A DNA stretch of 64,000 nucleotides from Bacillus sp. ISL-34 (lineage in GTDB: Bacteria; Bacillota; Bacilli; Bacillales; DSM-1321), in assembly GCF_018613325.1 (NCBI RefSeq), contig NZ_JAGGQJ010000010.1, positions 1 through 64,000 of the forward strand, written 5' to 3'. Made by a program: the position numbers and the translations under genes. Below the pieces are notes generated by a model that saw nothing but the letters and a program-made list of their open reading frames with translations, was not told the origin of the DNA and did no database searches. Of the stretch, positions 53,854-61,819 are shown one piece after another. Positions within the stretch are counted from its first letter, which is position 1, and each line of letters opens with the position of its first letter.

Positions 53854-54867
53854 ATGCTAAAGTTTGATGAAGAGTTATTTCTTAATCTTGTAGAAAAAGA
53901 GGGCCTTGCTTTTAGAGGCCAGATTGAAGAAATCGTAGATGGAATCACAAAAAGGGGCTACAGCAATATTTTCCTGGTAGGTGCTGGTGGCACCATAGCC
54001 ATGATGTATCCATATGAATACATTTTAAAGTCAAATTCTACCATTGATGTCCATGCAGAAATTGCTGCTGAGTTCATGGTGATGAATCACAAGCATTTCA
54101 GCAAAGATTCAGTCTGTATTTTTACATCTGTATCCGGGACTACTCAAGAAACAGTTGCAGCGGCTGAATATTGTAAAGAAAAAGGGGCCACTACAATTGC
54201 TTTAGTTGCAGAACCAAATACTCCGTTAACACAAATTGCGGATTACTGTATAACGACAGGTTCCGAAACGCACTCTTTTGATACTTTCTTTATGCTTTTG
54301 TACATGGTCGTCTTCCGTTTCATGTATAACAACAATGAATTCCCGCAATATGAACAATTCACGAAGGAGGTTTCCCTGCTTCCGCGTGCAATTCTAGATG
54401 CCGTTAAATCTTTTGACAAAAAAGCAGAGGAATTTGCCATTACACATAAAGACACGGATTACCACATGATGGTCGGTTCTGGTAACCTCTGGGGAAACAC
54501 TTATTCATATGCCATGTGCATTTTAGAGGAAATGCAATGGATCCAAGCGAAATCCATCCACGCGGCAGAATTTTTCCATGGTACGCTTGAACTTGTTGTT
54601 GAAGATACAAGTGTTATTTTACTAAAAGGTGAAGATGAAACAAGACCGCTGATGGACCGTGTAGAGAGATTTGTAGAAAAAATCTCGAAAAATTTAACGG
54701 TTATTGATACCAAAAGCTTTGAAATGGAAGGCATCAGCGAAGAATTCAGAAAGCACTTTTCTGTTAGTATCAACTGGTCTGTATTAAGTCGAATCAGCGT
54801 TTACCTTGAGCGTGAAAGAAATCATCCTCTAACGCTTAGAAGATACTATCGACAAATGGAATATTAA
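53854..54867 (+). CDS. frlB: Fructoselysine-6-phosphate deglycase (SIS domain)
   Basis: Cleaves fructoselysine 6-phosphate to glucose 6-phosphate and lysine. 337 residues from ATG 53854 (339 if GTT-preceding ATG 53848 is used), the usual length of FrlB. Two SIS domains: IFLVGAGGTIAMMYPYEYILKS, CIFTSVSGTTQETVAAAEYCKEKGATTIALVAEPNTPLTQIADY (phosphosugar-binding Ser/Thr), MMVGSGNLWGNTYSYAMCILEEMQWIQAKSIHAAEFFHGTLELV (catalytic Glu and His). GGGAGGAAG precedes the start. Followed by the kinase gene. Confidence 0.92.
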   Translation: MLKFDEELFLNLVEKEGLAFRGQIEEIVDGITKRGYSNIFLVGAGGTIAMMYPYEYILKSNSTIDVHAEIAAEFMVMNHKHFSKDSVCIFTSVSGTTQETVAAAEYCKEKGATTIALVAEPNTPLTQIADYCITTGSETHSFDTFFMLLYMVVFRFMYNNNEFPQYEQFTKEVSLLPRAILDAVKSFDKKAEEFAITHKDTDYHMMVGSGNLWGNTYSYAMCILEEMQWIQAKSIHAAEFFHGTLELVVEDTSVILLKGEDETRPLMDRVERFVEKISKNLTVIDTKSFEMEGISEEFRKHFSVSINWSVLSRISVYLERERNHPLTLRRYYRQMEY

Positions 54868-54875
54868 GTTATATG

Positions 54876-54900
54876 GAGCACTACTTAGTAGTGCTCATTT
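54876..54900 (+). terminator. Intra-operon hairpin between frlB and frlD
   Basis: GAGCACTACT/AGTAGTGCTC with only a short T stretch. More likely an attenuator or mRNA-stability element than a full stop. Confidence 0.5.
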
Positions 54901-54929
54901 CTTAAGTTCAAAGAAAGCGGGGGAAAGTG

Positions 54930-55712
54930 ATGAGAACGGTTTCAGTCGGAGATAACTGTATGGATGTATATCATAAGAATGGGGAGGTCTATCCTGGCGG
55001 TAATTCTTTAAATGTCGCTGTCTATTTAAAAGGGTTAGGTGTTGAATCTGCTTATATTGGCTGGGTGGGTTCAGATCAATACAGTGAAAAAATGGTTAAA
55101 GCGATTCAGGAAAAAGATGTTGATATTTCTCATCTTTCGCGGAAAGAAGGAAAAACAGCGGTTACTTTTGTTGAAATGGTAGGAAATGACCGCAGGTTTG
55201 GAGAATACGATGAAGGTGTCATGGAACATTTCTGTTTGACGACGGAAGAACTCGATTACATTCAAACATATCAACTTATTCATTCAGGGATTTGGGGACA
55301 TGCGGATAAGTACTATTCCTTTTTTAAAGAAAAAGGAATGCTCACGTCCTTTGATTTCTCAGATCAGCTAGATCATGATCTTGTGAAGACTTTACCGCAG
55401 TTTGTTGATTATCCTTTATTCTCTTATACGAAGGATGATGCTTTTATCCGCCAATTTTTAAAGGATGTAAAAAATCAAGGATCTAAAATTGCGGTCGCCA
55501 CTTTAGGTGAAAATGGTTCACTTGCCTATGATGGCATTCAATTTTATCAATGCGGTGTCGTTGAAGCGAATGTGGTGGATACGATGGGTGCGGGGGATTC
55601 CTTCATTTCCGGTTTTATTTATGGGATATTGAAAGGCCAATCTATCGGCAGTTGTTTAGAATTGGGCACAGAGACTGCTGCGAAAACAATTAGATATTTC
55701 GGTGCGTGGTGA
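54930..55712 (+). CDS. frlD: Fructoselysine 6-kinase (PfkB family)
   Basis: Phosphorylates fructoselysine on C6, producing the substrate of FrlB. A 260-residue ribokinase-type enzyme of exactly the FrlD length: VSVGDNCMDVYHKNGEVYPGGNSLNVAVYLKGLGVESAYIGWVGSD (N-terminal GG motif), RRFGEYDEGVME, and the signature VVDTMGAGDSFISGFIYGILKG with catalytic Asp near residue 213; it ends in AAKTIRYFGAW, nearly as in E. coli FrlD (…YHGAW). ATG 54930 is favoured over GTG 54927 because GCGGGGGA is at proper distance. Confidence 0.93.
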   Translation: MRTVSVGDNCMDVYHKNGEVYPGGNSLNVAVYLKGLGVESAYIGWVGSDQYSEKMVKAIQEKDVDISHLSRKEGKTAVTFVEMVGNDRRFGEYDEGVMEHFCLTTEELDYIQTYQLIHSGIWGHADKYYSFFKEKGMLTSFDFSDQLDHDLVKTLPQFVDYPLFSYTKDDAFIRQFLKDVKNQGSKIAVATLGENGSLAYDGIQFYQCGVVEANVVDTMGAGDSFISGFIYGILKGQSIGSCLELGTETAAKTIRYFGAW

Positions 55713-55779
55713 CTGGGACTGGAAATAATGTATAATAGATAGTAAATAATAAATTTTGACGGATAAGGATGAATCTAAT

Positions 55780-56508
55780 ATGAATTTAAATCCTTCAACC
55801 CCCCAGCCATTATATATGCAAATAAGGCAAATGTTGAAGAATGATATTCAGAACGGTAAATACAAACCAGATGAACAGATCCCAACCGAAGCAGAGCTTT
55901 GTGAAACTTATAACGTTAGTCGCATTACCATACGAAAAGCAATAGAGGAATTGGTGAAGGAAGGAACACTGACACGTATTCCGCGTAGGGGTACCTTTGT
56001 TGCATCTAATAAGTTCCATAATGAGTTGTTATCCATAAGTGGATTCTCAGAGTTTAGTCATCAGCTTGGGATGATACCTAATTCCCGGATTTTAAGAAGT
56101 GAGGTCATACCCGCACCAAAAGATGTAGCAGGTCATCTCCTCATCAAAGAAGGAAGCCCCGTTCTCGAACTTGAGCGACTCATGTATGTAAATGATCGTC
56201 CGCTTTTCTATGATACCGCTCATTATTCGTTGATTCGTTTTCCGGATTTAGAAAAGAAGATTGCAAGGGATGAATCAACTTATAAAATCCTTTTGGAAGA
56301 TTACCATACAGAAATAGTCAGTAACGATAAAATTATTGACGTGATTGGTGCTACAAAAAACTATGCTAAATTTTTAGAATGTGATATTGGCGCCAATTTA
56401 TTTAGAATATTAAAGATTGCTTTCGATGCAAACGACCAACCTGTGCATCTCTCAACGTTCATGTGTGAAACCAACAAGGTCAATCTGACTGTTCATCGGG
56501 CAAAATAG
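55780..56508 (+). CDS. frlR: GntR/HutC-family regulator of the frl locus
   Basis: A 242-residue repressor. The winged helix (residues 8–75) reads PLYMQIRQMLKNDIQNGKYKPDEQIPTEAELCETYNVSRITIRKAIEELVKEGTLTRIPRRGTFV; a UTRA effector domain follows (ELLSISGFSEFSHQLGMIPNSRIL … LFRILKIAFDANDQPVHLSTFMCETNKVNLT). The overall pattern is close to E. coli FrlR. ATG 55780 follows AAGGATGAATCTA. It probably senses a fructoselysine phosphate and binds the two conserved promoter boxes. Its stop codon lies within a terminator stem. Confidence 0.9.
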   Translation: MNLNPSTPQPLYMQIRQMLKNDIQNGKYKPDEQIPTEAELCETYNVSRITIRKAIEELVKEGTLTRIPRRGTFVASNKFHNELLSISGFSEFSHQLGMIPNSRILRSEVIPAPKDVAGHLLIKEGSPVLELERLMYVNDRPLFYDTAHYSLIRFPDLEKKIARDESTYKILLEDYHTEIVSNDKIIDVIGATKNYAKFLECDIGANLFRILKIAFDANDQPVHLSTFMCETNKVNLTVHRAK

Positions 56509-56538
56509 GTCATGCCAATATTTTGGCATGACCTATTT
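56503..56538. terminator. Bidirectional terminator overlapping the frlR stop
   Basis: AAATAGGTCATGCCA pairs with TGGCATGACCTATTT around ATATT. It serves frlR and the convergent small zinc-ribbon gene. Confidence 0.88.
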
Positions 56539-56572
56539 AAACATCTAGTTTTGATTTTTGTGTAATGCTCCT

Positions 56573-56737
56573 TCAACTTTCCTCCTCCAATCTTTCTTCT
56601 TCGGTCATTGCATATAAAATATCCTTACAATTAAAACATAAGATTTGCTTGTTATCTAACAGAATACCGTTCAGGAAACCAGCCGTACAATATACATCAC
56701 GTGCACAACGAACACAAGGGCCAACTAGTTCTTCCAT
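56573..56737 (-). CDS. 54-residue zinc-ribbon protein
   Basis: ATG 56737 with AAGGAGATTGATCG upstream. MEELVGPCVRCARDVYCTAG, then KQILCFNCKDILYAMTEEER: two CxxC pairs about 25 residues apart form a small zinc ribbon, with an acidic C-terminus. No overlapping alternative makes sense. Function unknown; such proteins often bind nucleic acid or chaperone metal. Confidence 0.75.
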   Translation of the reverse strand: MEELVGPCVRCARDVYCTAGFLNGILLDNKQILCFNCKDILYAMTEEERLEEES

Positions 56738-56779
56738 CGATCAATCTCCTTATTCAGGAATCGGATACAGTTTGGTGTT

Positions 56780-57286
56780 CTATTTTGAATAAAGGTAAAG
56801 GCCGAAATCTTGCATAACGGATGTGTACCCCATTTGCCGCAGCATGGTAGCTATATTGCCACGGTGATATGATCCGTGAGTGACAACGTGTAATACCGAT
56901 TCGGAAATGGAAGTTTCAAGCAACCCGGCATATGGGTTATCCACGACAATTACCTTTTCCATATCCTCTGTACTCAGAAGTGCTTTGTTTCGTTCGTATA
57001 GGTCTATAAATTTTTTTTTCATGTCCTCAATACTTTTCTTTTCCACCACTTCTCTTAATTGATTAGAAGATTCCATTGCTTCATTCATACTTTTACCTGA
57101 GATAATGTCAAACCACGCATAATCTGTAAGATAAATATGAGACAGCACTTTTGATACCGACGAAAAACCAGTCTGAATTTCCTTATGGTAAATGTGCTGT
57201 GGAAGTTCATTTAGCCGATCGATGATGACTCCATTTGCCCACGCGTGATAGTTATACATTTCTAATACTGGCTCGGGATGATTCAT
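56780..57286 (-). CDS. DinB-family protein
   Basis: A 168-residue four-helix-bundle protein of the DinB/YfiT superfamily. The three metal-binding histidines are visible: SKVLSHIYLTDYAWFD (His near residue 49), and VLHVVTHGSYHRGNIATMLRQMGY (two His near 134 and 138). NYHAWANGVIIDRLNELP is the typical N-terminal helix. Members are thought to be metal-dependent thiol S-transferases; substrate unknown. ATG 57286. Monocistronic. Confidence 0.92.
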   Translation of the reverse strand: MNHPEPVLEMYNYHAWANGVIIDRLNELPQHIYHKEIQTGFSSVSKVLSHIYLTDYAWFDIISGKSMNEAMESSNQLREVVEKKSIEDMKKKFIDLYERNKALLSTEDMEKVIVVDNPYAGLLETSISESVLHVVTHGSYHRGNIATMLRQMGYTSVMQDFGLYLYSK

Positions 57287-57603
57287 TTAAAAAACCTCCA
57301 TGTATACTAGTTTTTCCGTATTGAACAATTTATGCAGTAAGAACAAAAAAATTCAGGTGTTGTCAAAAAAGTATATTTATTAATATGTTGTTCTCTTATT
57401 TATATAACAATTCCTCCTAATGATTCTTCGGTATGTGTGTAATCGCGAATGTACAATATATAAAATTAGAGGTTTTGAGATAATACGAACTACTTAACAT
57501 TCTGATTAAAAAAATGAATTGTTAGTGGAGTACCACATAATGGCATTTTTTCTTGCAGGAAAATAGCTCCTTATATCGAAATGATAGTAAAGGAGATGGT
57601 AAT
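57287..57603. other. Intergenic region, no gene
   Basis: About 315 AT-rich bases between the DinB gene and a small ORF. Nothing recognisable beyond likely divergent promoters. Confidence 0.5.
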
Positions 57604-57810
57604 ATGAATCTAAGGATCAAATATAGGCTTTATATCCATGTAGACGGAAAACTAATTCCAGAACAGTATGACCGATACGAGATACTAAACGTCAGAGAAG
57701 GTATAGATCCAAATGATACTAAGGATTACCAAGAGCTTATTAAAAAATTGAGTAAGTCGATTAATCGGCCTGTAAATGAATTTGAAATAAAAAACTATGA
57801 AACAATGTAA
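57604..57810 (+). CDS. Hypothetical 68-residue protein
   Basis: ATG 57604 with AAAGGAGATGG upstream and a terminator at 57812. NLRIKYRLYIHVDGKLIPEQYDRYEILNVREGIDPNDTKDYQELIKKLSKSINRPVNEFEIKNYETM: a compact beta-strand/helix protein without cysteine or membrane segment. Family not recognised; good signals on both sides support a real gene. Confidence 0.65.
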   Translation: MNLRIKYRLYIHVDGKLIPEQYDRYEILNVREGIDPNDTKDYQELIKKLSKSINRPVNEFEIKNYETM

Positions 57811-57811
57811 G

Positions 57812-57837
57812 TGCATCCTTTCGGGGATGCTTTTTAT
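57812..57837 (+). terminator. Terminator
   Basis: GCATCC(TTT)CGGGGATGC followed by TTTTTA. Confidence 0.8.
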
Positions 57838-58084
57838 TTGGGGTAGGAGAGATGAATCTGGAATATTTGAACTTACAACGTTATTTTAATAAACAAGAAA
57901 ATTCCATTGGCTGTTAATAGGGACTATTTATTAAGCAAGTACTGGAATAAATATGATGCACTGATACACAATTAGAATTGGACAAAAATCACCTGTGGAA
58001 TAAGATAAAGCCCCTCTCTTAATCGAGAGTGGCTGGTTAAAGCGTTAGTTATTAAAGACCGTGTGCTGAATATAAGAATTGAAT

Positions 58085-58492
58085 TTATGATGTTTCGTCC
58101 TGCCGTGAATTTTTTTGTAAAAGATCACGGATTTCCTTTAAATATTGCTCGGATGCCGGTACCACTTCCACTTCCACTTCCAATTCCTCGTTACTTTGTT
58201 TTTTTCTAATAAGCGAATTCGCTACCTTCATAAACATGAAAATCGCAAACGAAATGATCAAGAAATCGATCACAGCTTGGACAAATTCACCGTATTGAAC
58301 TACTGCGTTTCCAACTGTAATCTTTAACGAAGAAAGATTGATCCCCCCTAATAAAATTCCTACTAGCGGTGTGATAATATTATTGACTAGTGATGAAACG
58401 ATCTTCCCAAAAGCAGCACCCATCACTACGGCTATTGCAAGATCGAGAACGTTTCCTTTAGTTATAAACTCCCTGAATTCCTTTATCATCAT
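58085..58492 (-). CDS. mscL: Large-conductance mechanosensitive channel MscL
   Basis: Homopentameric pressure-relief channel, 135 residues. KEFREFITKGNVLDLAIAVVMGAAFGKIVSSLVNNIITPLVGILLGGINLSSL is helix 1 with the gate; AVIDFLIISFAIFMFMKVAN is helix 2; the C-terminal helix is acidic (EELEVEVEVVPASEQYLKEIRDLLQ). The start is ATG 58492 (or 58489) preceded by AAAGGTGTAGTT. Protects against hypo-osmotic shock. Confidence 0.96.
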   Translation of the reverse strand: MMIKEFREFITKGNVLDLAIAVVMGAAFGKIVSSLVNNIITPLVGILLGGINLSSLKITVGNAVVQYGEFVQAVIDFLIISFAIFMFMKVANSLIRKKQSNEELEVEVEVVPASEQYLKEIRDLLQKNSRQDETS

Positions 58493-59034
58493 AACTACAC
58501 CTTTCTTTTTTATTGATAAAAGCATATCAGAAACATGGTGAAAATTGAATAGAGCAAGAGGCATCTATTATTTCCAAAGAGAGGACCAACCATCCGCTAA
58601 ATCTTTTGAATCCTTAAGTATGTCGCAATTACGGCAGTCCGATTAAAGGGGAAAGAACTCCAGTTTCCATTCATAAAAGGTTAAAGAGCCGTTACAATAG
58701 CAGGTCTTTTTGTAAAAGGATTTAATGTAATGGTCAGAGACCAAAAGCTTAAAAAAATGAAAAAAAACCATTCAATAAAAAATTAGTAATGGAAGGCAGA
58801 TGGAGAACGACTAAGATGTCGACCTTCAATGTCTAGAAGTCAGGTAAAGCAGCTTTCACTAACTTGCCAAAGAGGGTGAATATAAATGTATTCGTTTGGC
58901 GATAATTATATTATTGTACTACCCCCTAAGTGGTACTCCTCCATTGTTAAAAGCCCCTCTTTTAATCGAGGGGCTTTTTTTGTGTTGGGGGGATTTGTTA
59001 AATGACTTATTTACAGGAGGTATATGGACTGCAT
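58493..59034. other. Gene-free region upstream of mscL
   Basis: About 540 bases. A short plus-strand frame near 58697–58794 (VTIAGLFVKGFNVMVRDQKL…) may be a relic C-terminus. A 39-codon frame starting at 58886 (MYSFGDNYIIVLPP) runs through the terminator at 58949–58981 and is probably not a gene. Confidence 0.4.
58949..58981. terminator. Strong terminator
   Basis: AAAAGCCCCTC TTTTAATC GAGGGGCTTTTTT. A related hairpin (GCCCCTCTC…GAGAGTGGC) occurs at 58011–58033. Confidence 0.88.
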
Positions 59035-59502
59035 TTAGATGGATTTGAATTTTTTATATTTCTGTCCAACCAAAAATATCAGCGGGGAACCTATAATGCT
59101 TGGAAGAAACCAAAAAATTAATGGGTGCCATTCATTCAAGATAGTTATATTGGATACATTTACTACAAGAATTGCAGTACAAATAGCGATATAGGAACCG
59201 AGCATCCCGCTAATATGAGATACAATCCAGTTTTTCCATTTCTTCTTACCAGCAAGATAGCCTATGAATGCGAAAGAATATGAAAATATCCCAATGAAAA
59301 ATAAATATGCGCTGCTTTCCCAATTCAATATTGCCATTGTCAGGGATGTGACAAAGACTACAACATATGAACTGTGATAAATTTCACCGCAAATTGTATG
59401 CTTACCTCTTTTTTTCTTTGAAGACATAGCACCTATTCCACTAATAAGACATATTGCTCCAGCGAAAATATGAATGAACAGAATGATTTTAAAGATAAGC
59501 AA
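59035..59502 (-). CDS. DUF2306-like membrane protein
   Basis: A 155-residue membrane protein with four to five helices: LLIFKIILFIHIFAGAICLISGIGAMSSKKKRGKHTICGEIYHSSYVVVFVTSLTMAIL, then AYLFFIGIFSYSFAFIGYLAGKK, VSHISGMLGSYIAICTAILVVN and LIFWFLPSIIGSPLIFLVGQKY. The H-x-x-A-G, K-G-x-x-H-x-x-x-G-x-x-Y-x-x-S pattern fits DUF2306. I choose TTG 59502 because GAGGGGAAAG is directly upstream and the hydrophobic protein starts there; an in-frame extension to 59610 has no ribosome site. Function unknown. Confidence 0.72.
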   Translation of the reverse strand: MLIFKIILFIHIFAGAICLISGIGAMSSKKKRGKHTICGEIYHSSYVVVFVTSLTMAILNWESSAYLFFIGIFSYSFAFIGYLAGKKKWKNWIVSHISGMLGSYIAICTAILVVNVSNITILNEWHPLIFWFLPSIIGSPLIFLVGQKYKKFKSI

Positions 59503-59600
59503 CTTTCCCCTCGTTAAATATTCATTAATATTTATCTTTATTTTATCACAATTCAAATATTTACCATGGATAATTTGGAATACAATATGTGTTATTATGC

Positions 59601-59639
59601 AGCGCCTCAATCCTTTGGAAAGATGGATTCAGGCGCTGT
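59601..59639. other. Stable hairpin without T run
   Basis: CAGCGCCT(C)AATCC pairs with GGATT(C)AGGCGCTG around a 12-base loop. It lies between the minus-strand membrane gene and the ORF at 59791. It might be an operator or a structured leader; no terminator tail is present. Confidence 0.5.
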
Positions 59640-59790
59640 ATTCGTGGCGGATAGTTGTCAGTGAATCTGGTTTTTTAAGAGTTGAAAGGGCATGCCCGCT
59701 CAAATAAGCAGTATGCGTCGTCCTTTTTAAGGATAAAGGAGGACTTTACGTTTCATTTGAAGAATGTTTTGACGAATGGGGGTGGATTAA

Positions 59791-60132
59791 TTGCGACAAG
59801 ATATTGAACAGGATTTAACTAAAGAGGATATTTTTAGAATGATTGTTAAGCACCTTGATGTATTTCCATTGACTAGTCTAGAGGCAATCAGAGAAGTGAT
59901 CAGAAGTTCATTAAATCAAAGAGGCTTGATAGGGGGGATGACCAAACAAACAGGAGCCGCTTCTTTAACATTTAACCGGAAAATATCAGACCAGGATATA
60001 CAGTTATTAAATGATTGTATTTGTGACCTTTTATATAGCCGCGTTATCCAACCTGGTATTAATGATGATAATCTGGATTTACCATGGATTCATGTTGCTG
60101 ATAAAGAGAAACTTAAAACATATCTAAAATGA
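59791..60132 (+). CDS. Hypothetical 113-residue protein
   Basis: TTG 59791 follows GGGGGTGGATTAA. A soluble, acidic, mostly helical protein: RQDIEQDLTKEDIFRMIVKHLDVFPLTSLEAIREVIRSSLNQRGLIGG, then ISDQDIQLLNDCICDLLYSRVIQPGINDDNLDLPWIHVADKEKLKTYLK. Its organisation suggests a small DNA- or protein-binding domain, but I do not recognise a family. Single gene. Confidence 0.6.
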   Translation: MRQDIEQDLTKEDIFRMIVKHLDVFPLTSLEAIREVIRSSLNQRGLIGGMTKQTGAASLTFNRKISDQDIQLLNDCICDLLYSRVIQPGINDDNLDLPWIHVADKEKLKTYLK

Positions 60133-60320
60133 AAAGTAAGTATTTCCTTTGAAAATTTTGACTTTATCATTCGTGAAATAAACAATGCTATTGATTGTCC
60201 TCTTCAACTAAAGGGCAGCGTTCCTGTAAGAATATAAATGGTTTTTCTTGAACGCCCATTCAGTTCCGAGCACCTGGAATAGGAACAATTGTAAAGGATT
60301 TTAGATTCTAAAAAAAGTAA

Positions 60321-60355
60321 GTGACTCGAAAAGGAAAAACCCTTTTTGAGTCACT
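60321..60355. terminator. Bidirectional terminator
   Basis: GTGACTC(G)AAAAGG pairs with CC(C)TTTTTGAGTCAC. It lies between the hypothetical gene and the convergent LysR gene. Confidence 0.8.
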
Positions 60356-60397
60356 CTAATTTTGTCAGCAATTTATACCGCGAAAGAACGCTTAATG

Positions 60398-61279
60398 TTA
60401 AAAATCCAGTAAATTGCGGTCACTTAACCATGATTGGACACAATCCACAAACTTTTTAGTGGCAGGTGACATGTTTGGTTTTACAGCAAGGCCTATAAAG
60501 CGAAAAGATTCAATTTCTAAATTAAGAATACCAATATTGGCAGGAATGCCCGACAAAGTCATTTCAGGTCTAATACTAATGCCTAAATTATTTTGTACCA
60601 TTGCAAAGATCGCCTGATCATCTGATACCTCAAATATTACGTTAGGCTTTATATTATTCTTTTTAAAAATTTGCTCTATCTCATTTCCCCAGCTTTTTTT
60701 TGGCATAATCAAAGGCTCAGTTTCAATTTGTTCAAAAGAAATAGTATTTGATGTATGAAGAGGATGCTGATCTGACAGGATACAAAGCATTTTATCCTTT
60801 TTTAAAGGAAGAAATTCCAACGATTTTGTGATAGGTGAGGTGAGAAACCCACAATCTATTCCTCCGGTTGAAACCTCATTTTCTATGGTAAGGTAATCAC
60901 CCTCAAATAACTTTACGATGATTCCAGGATGGGCATCTTGAAACTTTTTAATAATAAAAGGCAGCCATTGTGTAGCAACACTTGTAAATGTACCTATCCT
61001 GACTACCCCTGTTTCTATACCATTTATTTCTGCAGCTTCTTGTTTCATTTTATCGTTTAGGATTAGAATATCCCGAATATATTCAAGCATCCGTTCACCA
61101 TTGCTTGTTAAAAAAATCCCCGCTTTCCCTCGGGTAAGTAAAGAAAAACCTAATTCGTTTTCCAAACTAGAAATCGCATGGCTGATACTCGATTGTGTTA
61201 AATTTAAAAGTTTTGCAGCTCCTGTCAGACTTCCCGATTCCACAACAGCATTAAAGGCTTCAAACCGATTAAGTGTCAT
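60398..61279 (-). CDS. LysR-family transcriptional regulator
   Basis: A 293-residue regulator. The N-terminal HTH (residues 1–62) is LNRFEAFNAVVESGSLTGAAKLLNLTQSSISHAISSLENELGFSLLTR; the effector-binding domain begins GVVRIGTFTSVATQWLPFIIKKFQDAHPGIIVKLFEGDY and ends near PNMSPATKKFVDCVQSWL. ATG 61279. It faces away from the PucR-type regulator, with a 540-base region between. No divergent structural gene is adjacent, so its target is uncertain. Confidence 0.93.
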   Translation of the reverse strand: MTLNRFEAFNAVVESGSLTGAAKLLNLTQSSISHAISSLENELGFSLLTRGKAGIFLTSNGERMLEYIRDILILNDKMKQEAAEINGIETGVVRIGTFTSVATQWLPFIIKKFQDAHPGIIVKLFEGDYLTIENEVSTGGIDCGFLTSPITKSLEFLPLKKDKMLCILSDQHPLHTSNTISFEQIETEPLIMPKKSWGNEIEQIFKKNNIKPNVIFEVSDDQAIFAMVQNNLGISIRPEMTLSGIPANIGILNLEIESFRFIGLAVKPNMSPATKKFVDCVQSWLSDRNLLDF

Positions 61280-61819
61280 TTAATTCTCCTTCATCTATCG
61301 AATTAATTCATGTTTACTATTATAAACATTCATTTTACTAATTCATATGGATTTCTTATACTAAAGGTAATCAATTTTACTTGGATGAAAATTCTACTAT
61401 GTAAGGTAAAATATAAAAGACCTATTTCGTTAAAATAATTTTAAAATAATTGTAAGCGCTTTAAATTTAGGTCTATATCAGAGAATAATATTTTGTTTTT
61501 TATACTGATTTGATGGATGCTCTCCTTTCGAAAATATATAAATATTGATTAATAAGGGTTTATGCCTCTTCTATGATTGCTCAATTAGATTTTTGAAAAA
61601 ATAGTGTCAGAAAATCTGACAAGAATATTGATGGAAGTTTAATTTTCAGAATATAATGTTTTTAAGGTTAAGAAGAGATAATATTGTGTTACGTTTCATC
61701 CAACTTTTTATGCTAATTATTCAAAGTGTCGGAGGAATACTGAAAGGTTTTTTTAGACAACTTCAGTGAGGGGAAAAGAATGGTTATTGCTGGTTTAAAA
61801 CTAAAGGGGGAAGTTGTCA
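61280..61819. other. Intergenic region between LysR and PucR genes
   Basis: About 540 AT-rich bases with no gene. It contains a cre-like site at 61449–61466 and presumably promoters for both regulators. Confidence 0.5.
61449..61466 (+). promoter_or_regulatory. cre-like site upstream of PucR gene
   Basis: ATTGTAAGCGCTTTAAAT matches the CcpA consensus WWTGNAARCGNWWWCAWW with one mismatch (A for C). It lies 350 bases before the PucR-type gene, so its relevance is uncertain. Confidence 0.45.

Noticed and set aside
58886-59005. 39-codon frame MYSFGDNYIIV…
   Set aside because: Good GAGGGTGAA site but the frame reads through a strong terminator hairpin; a coincidence is more likely.
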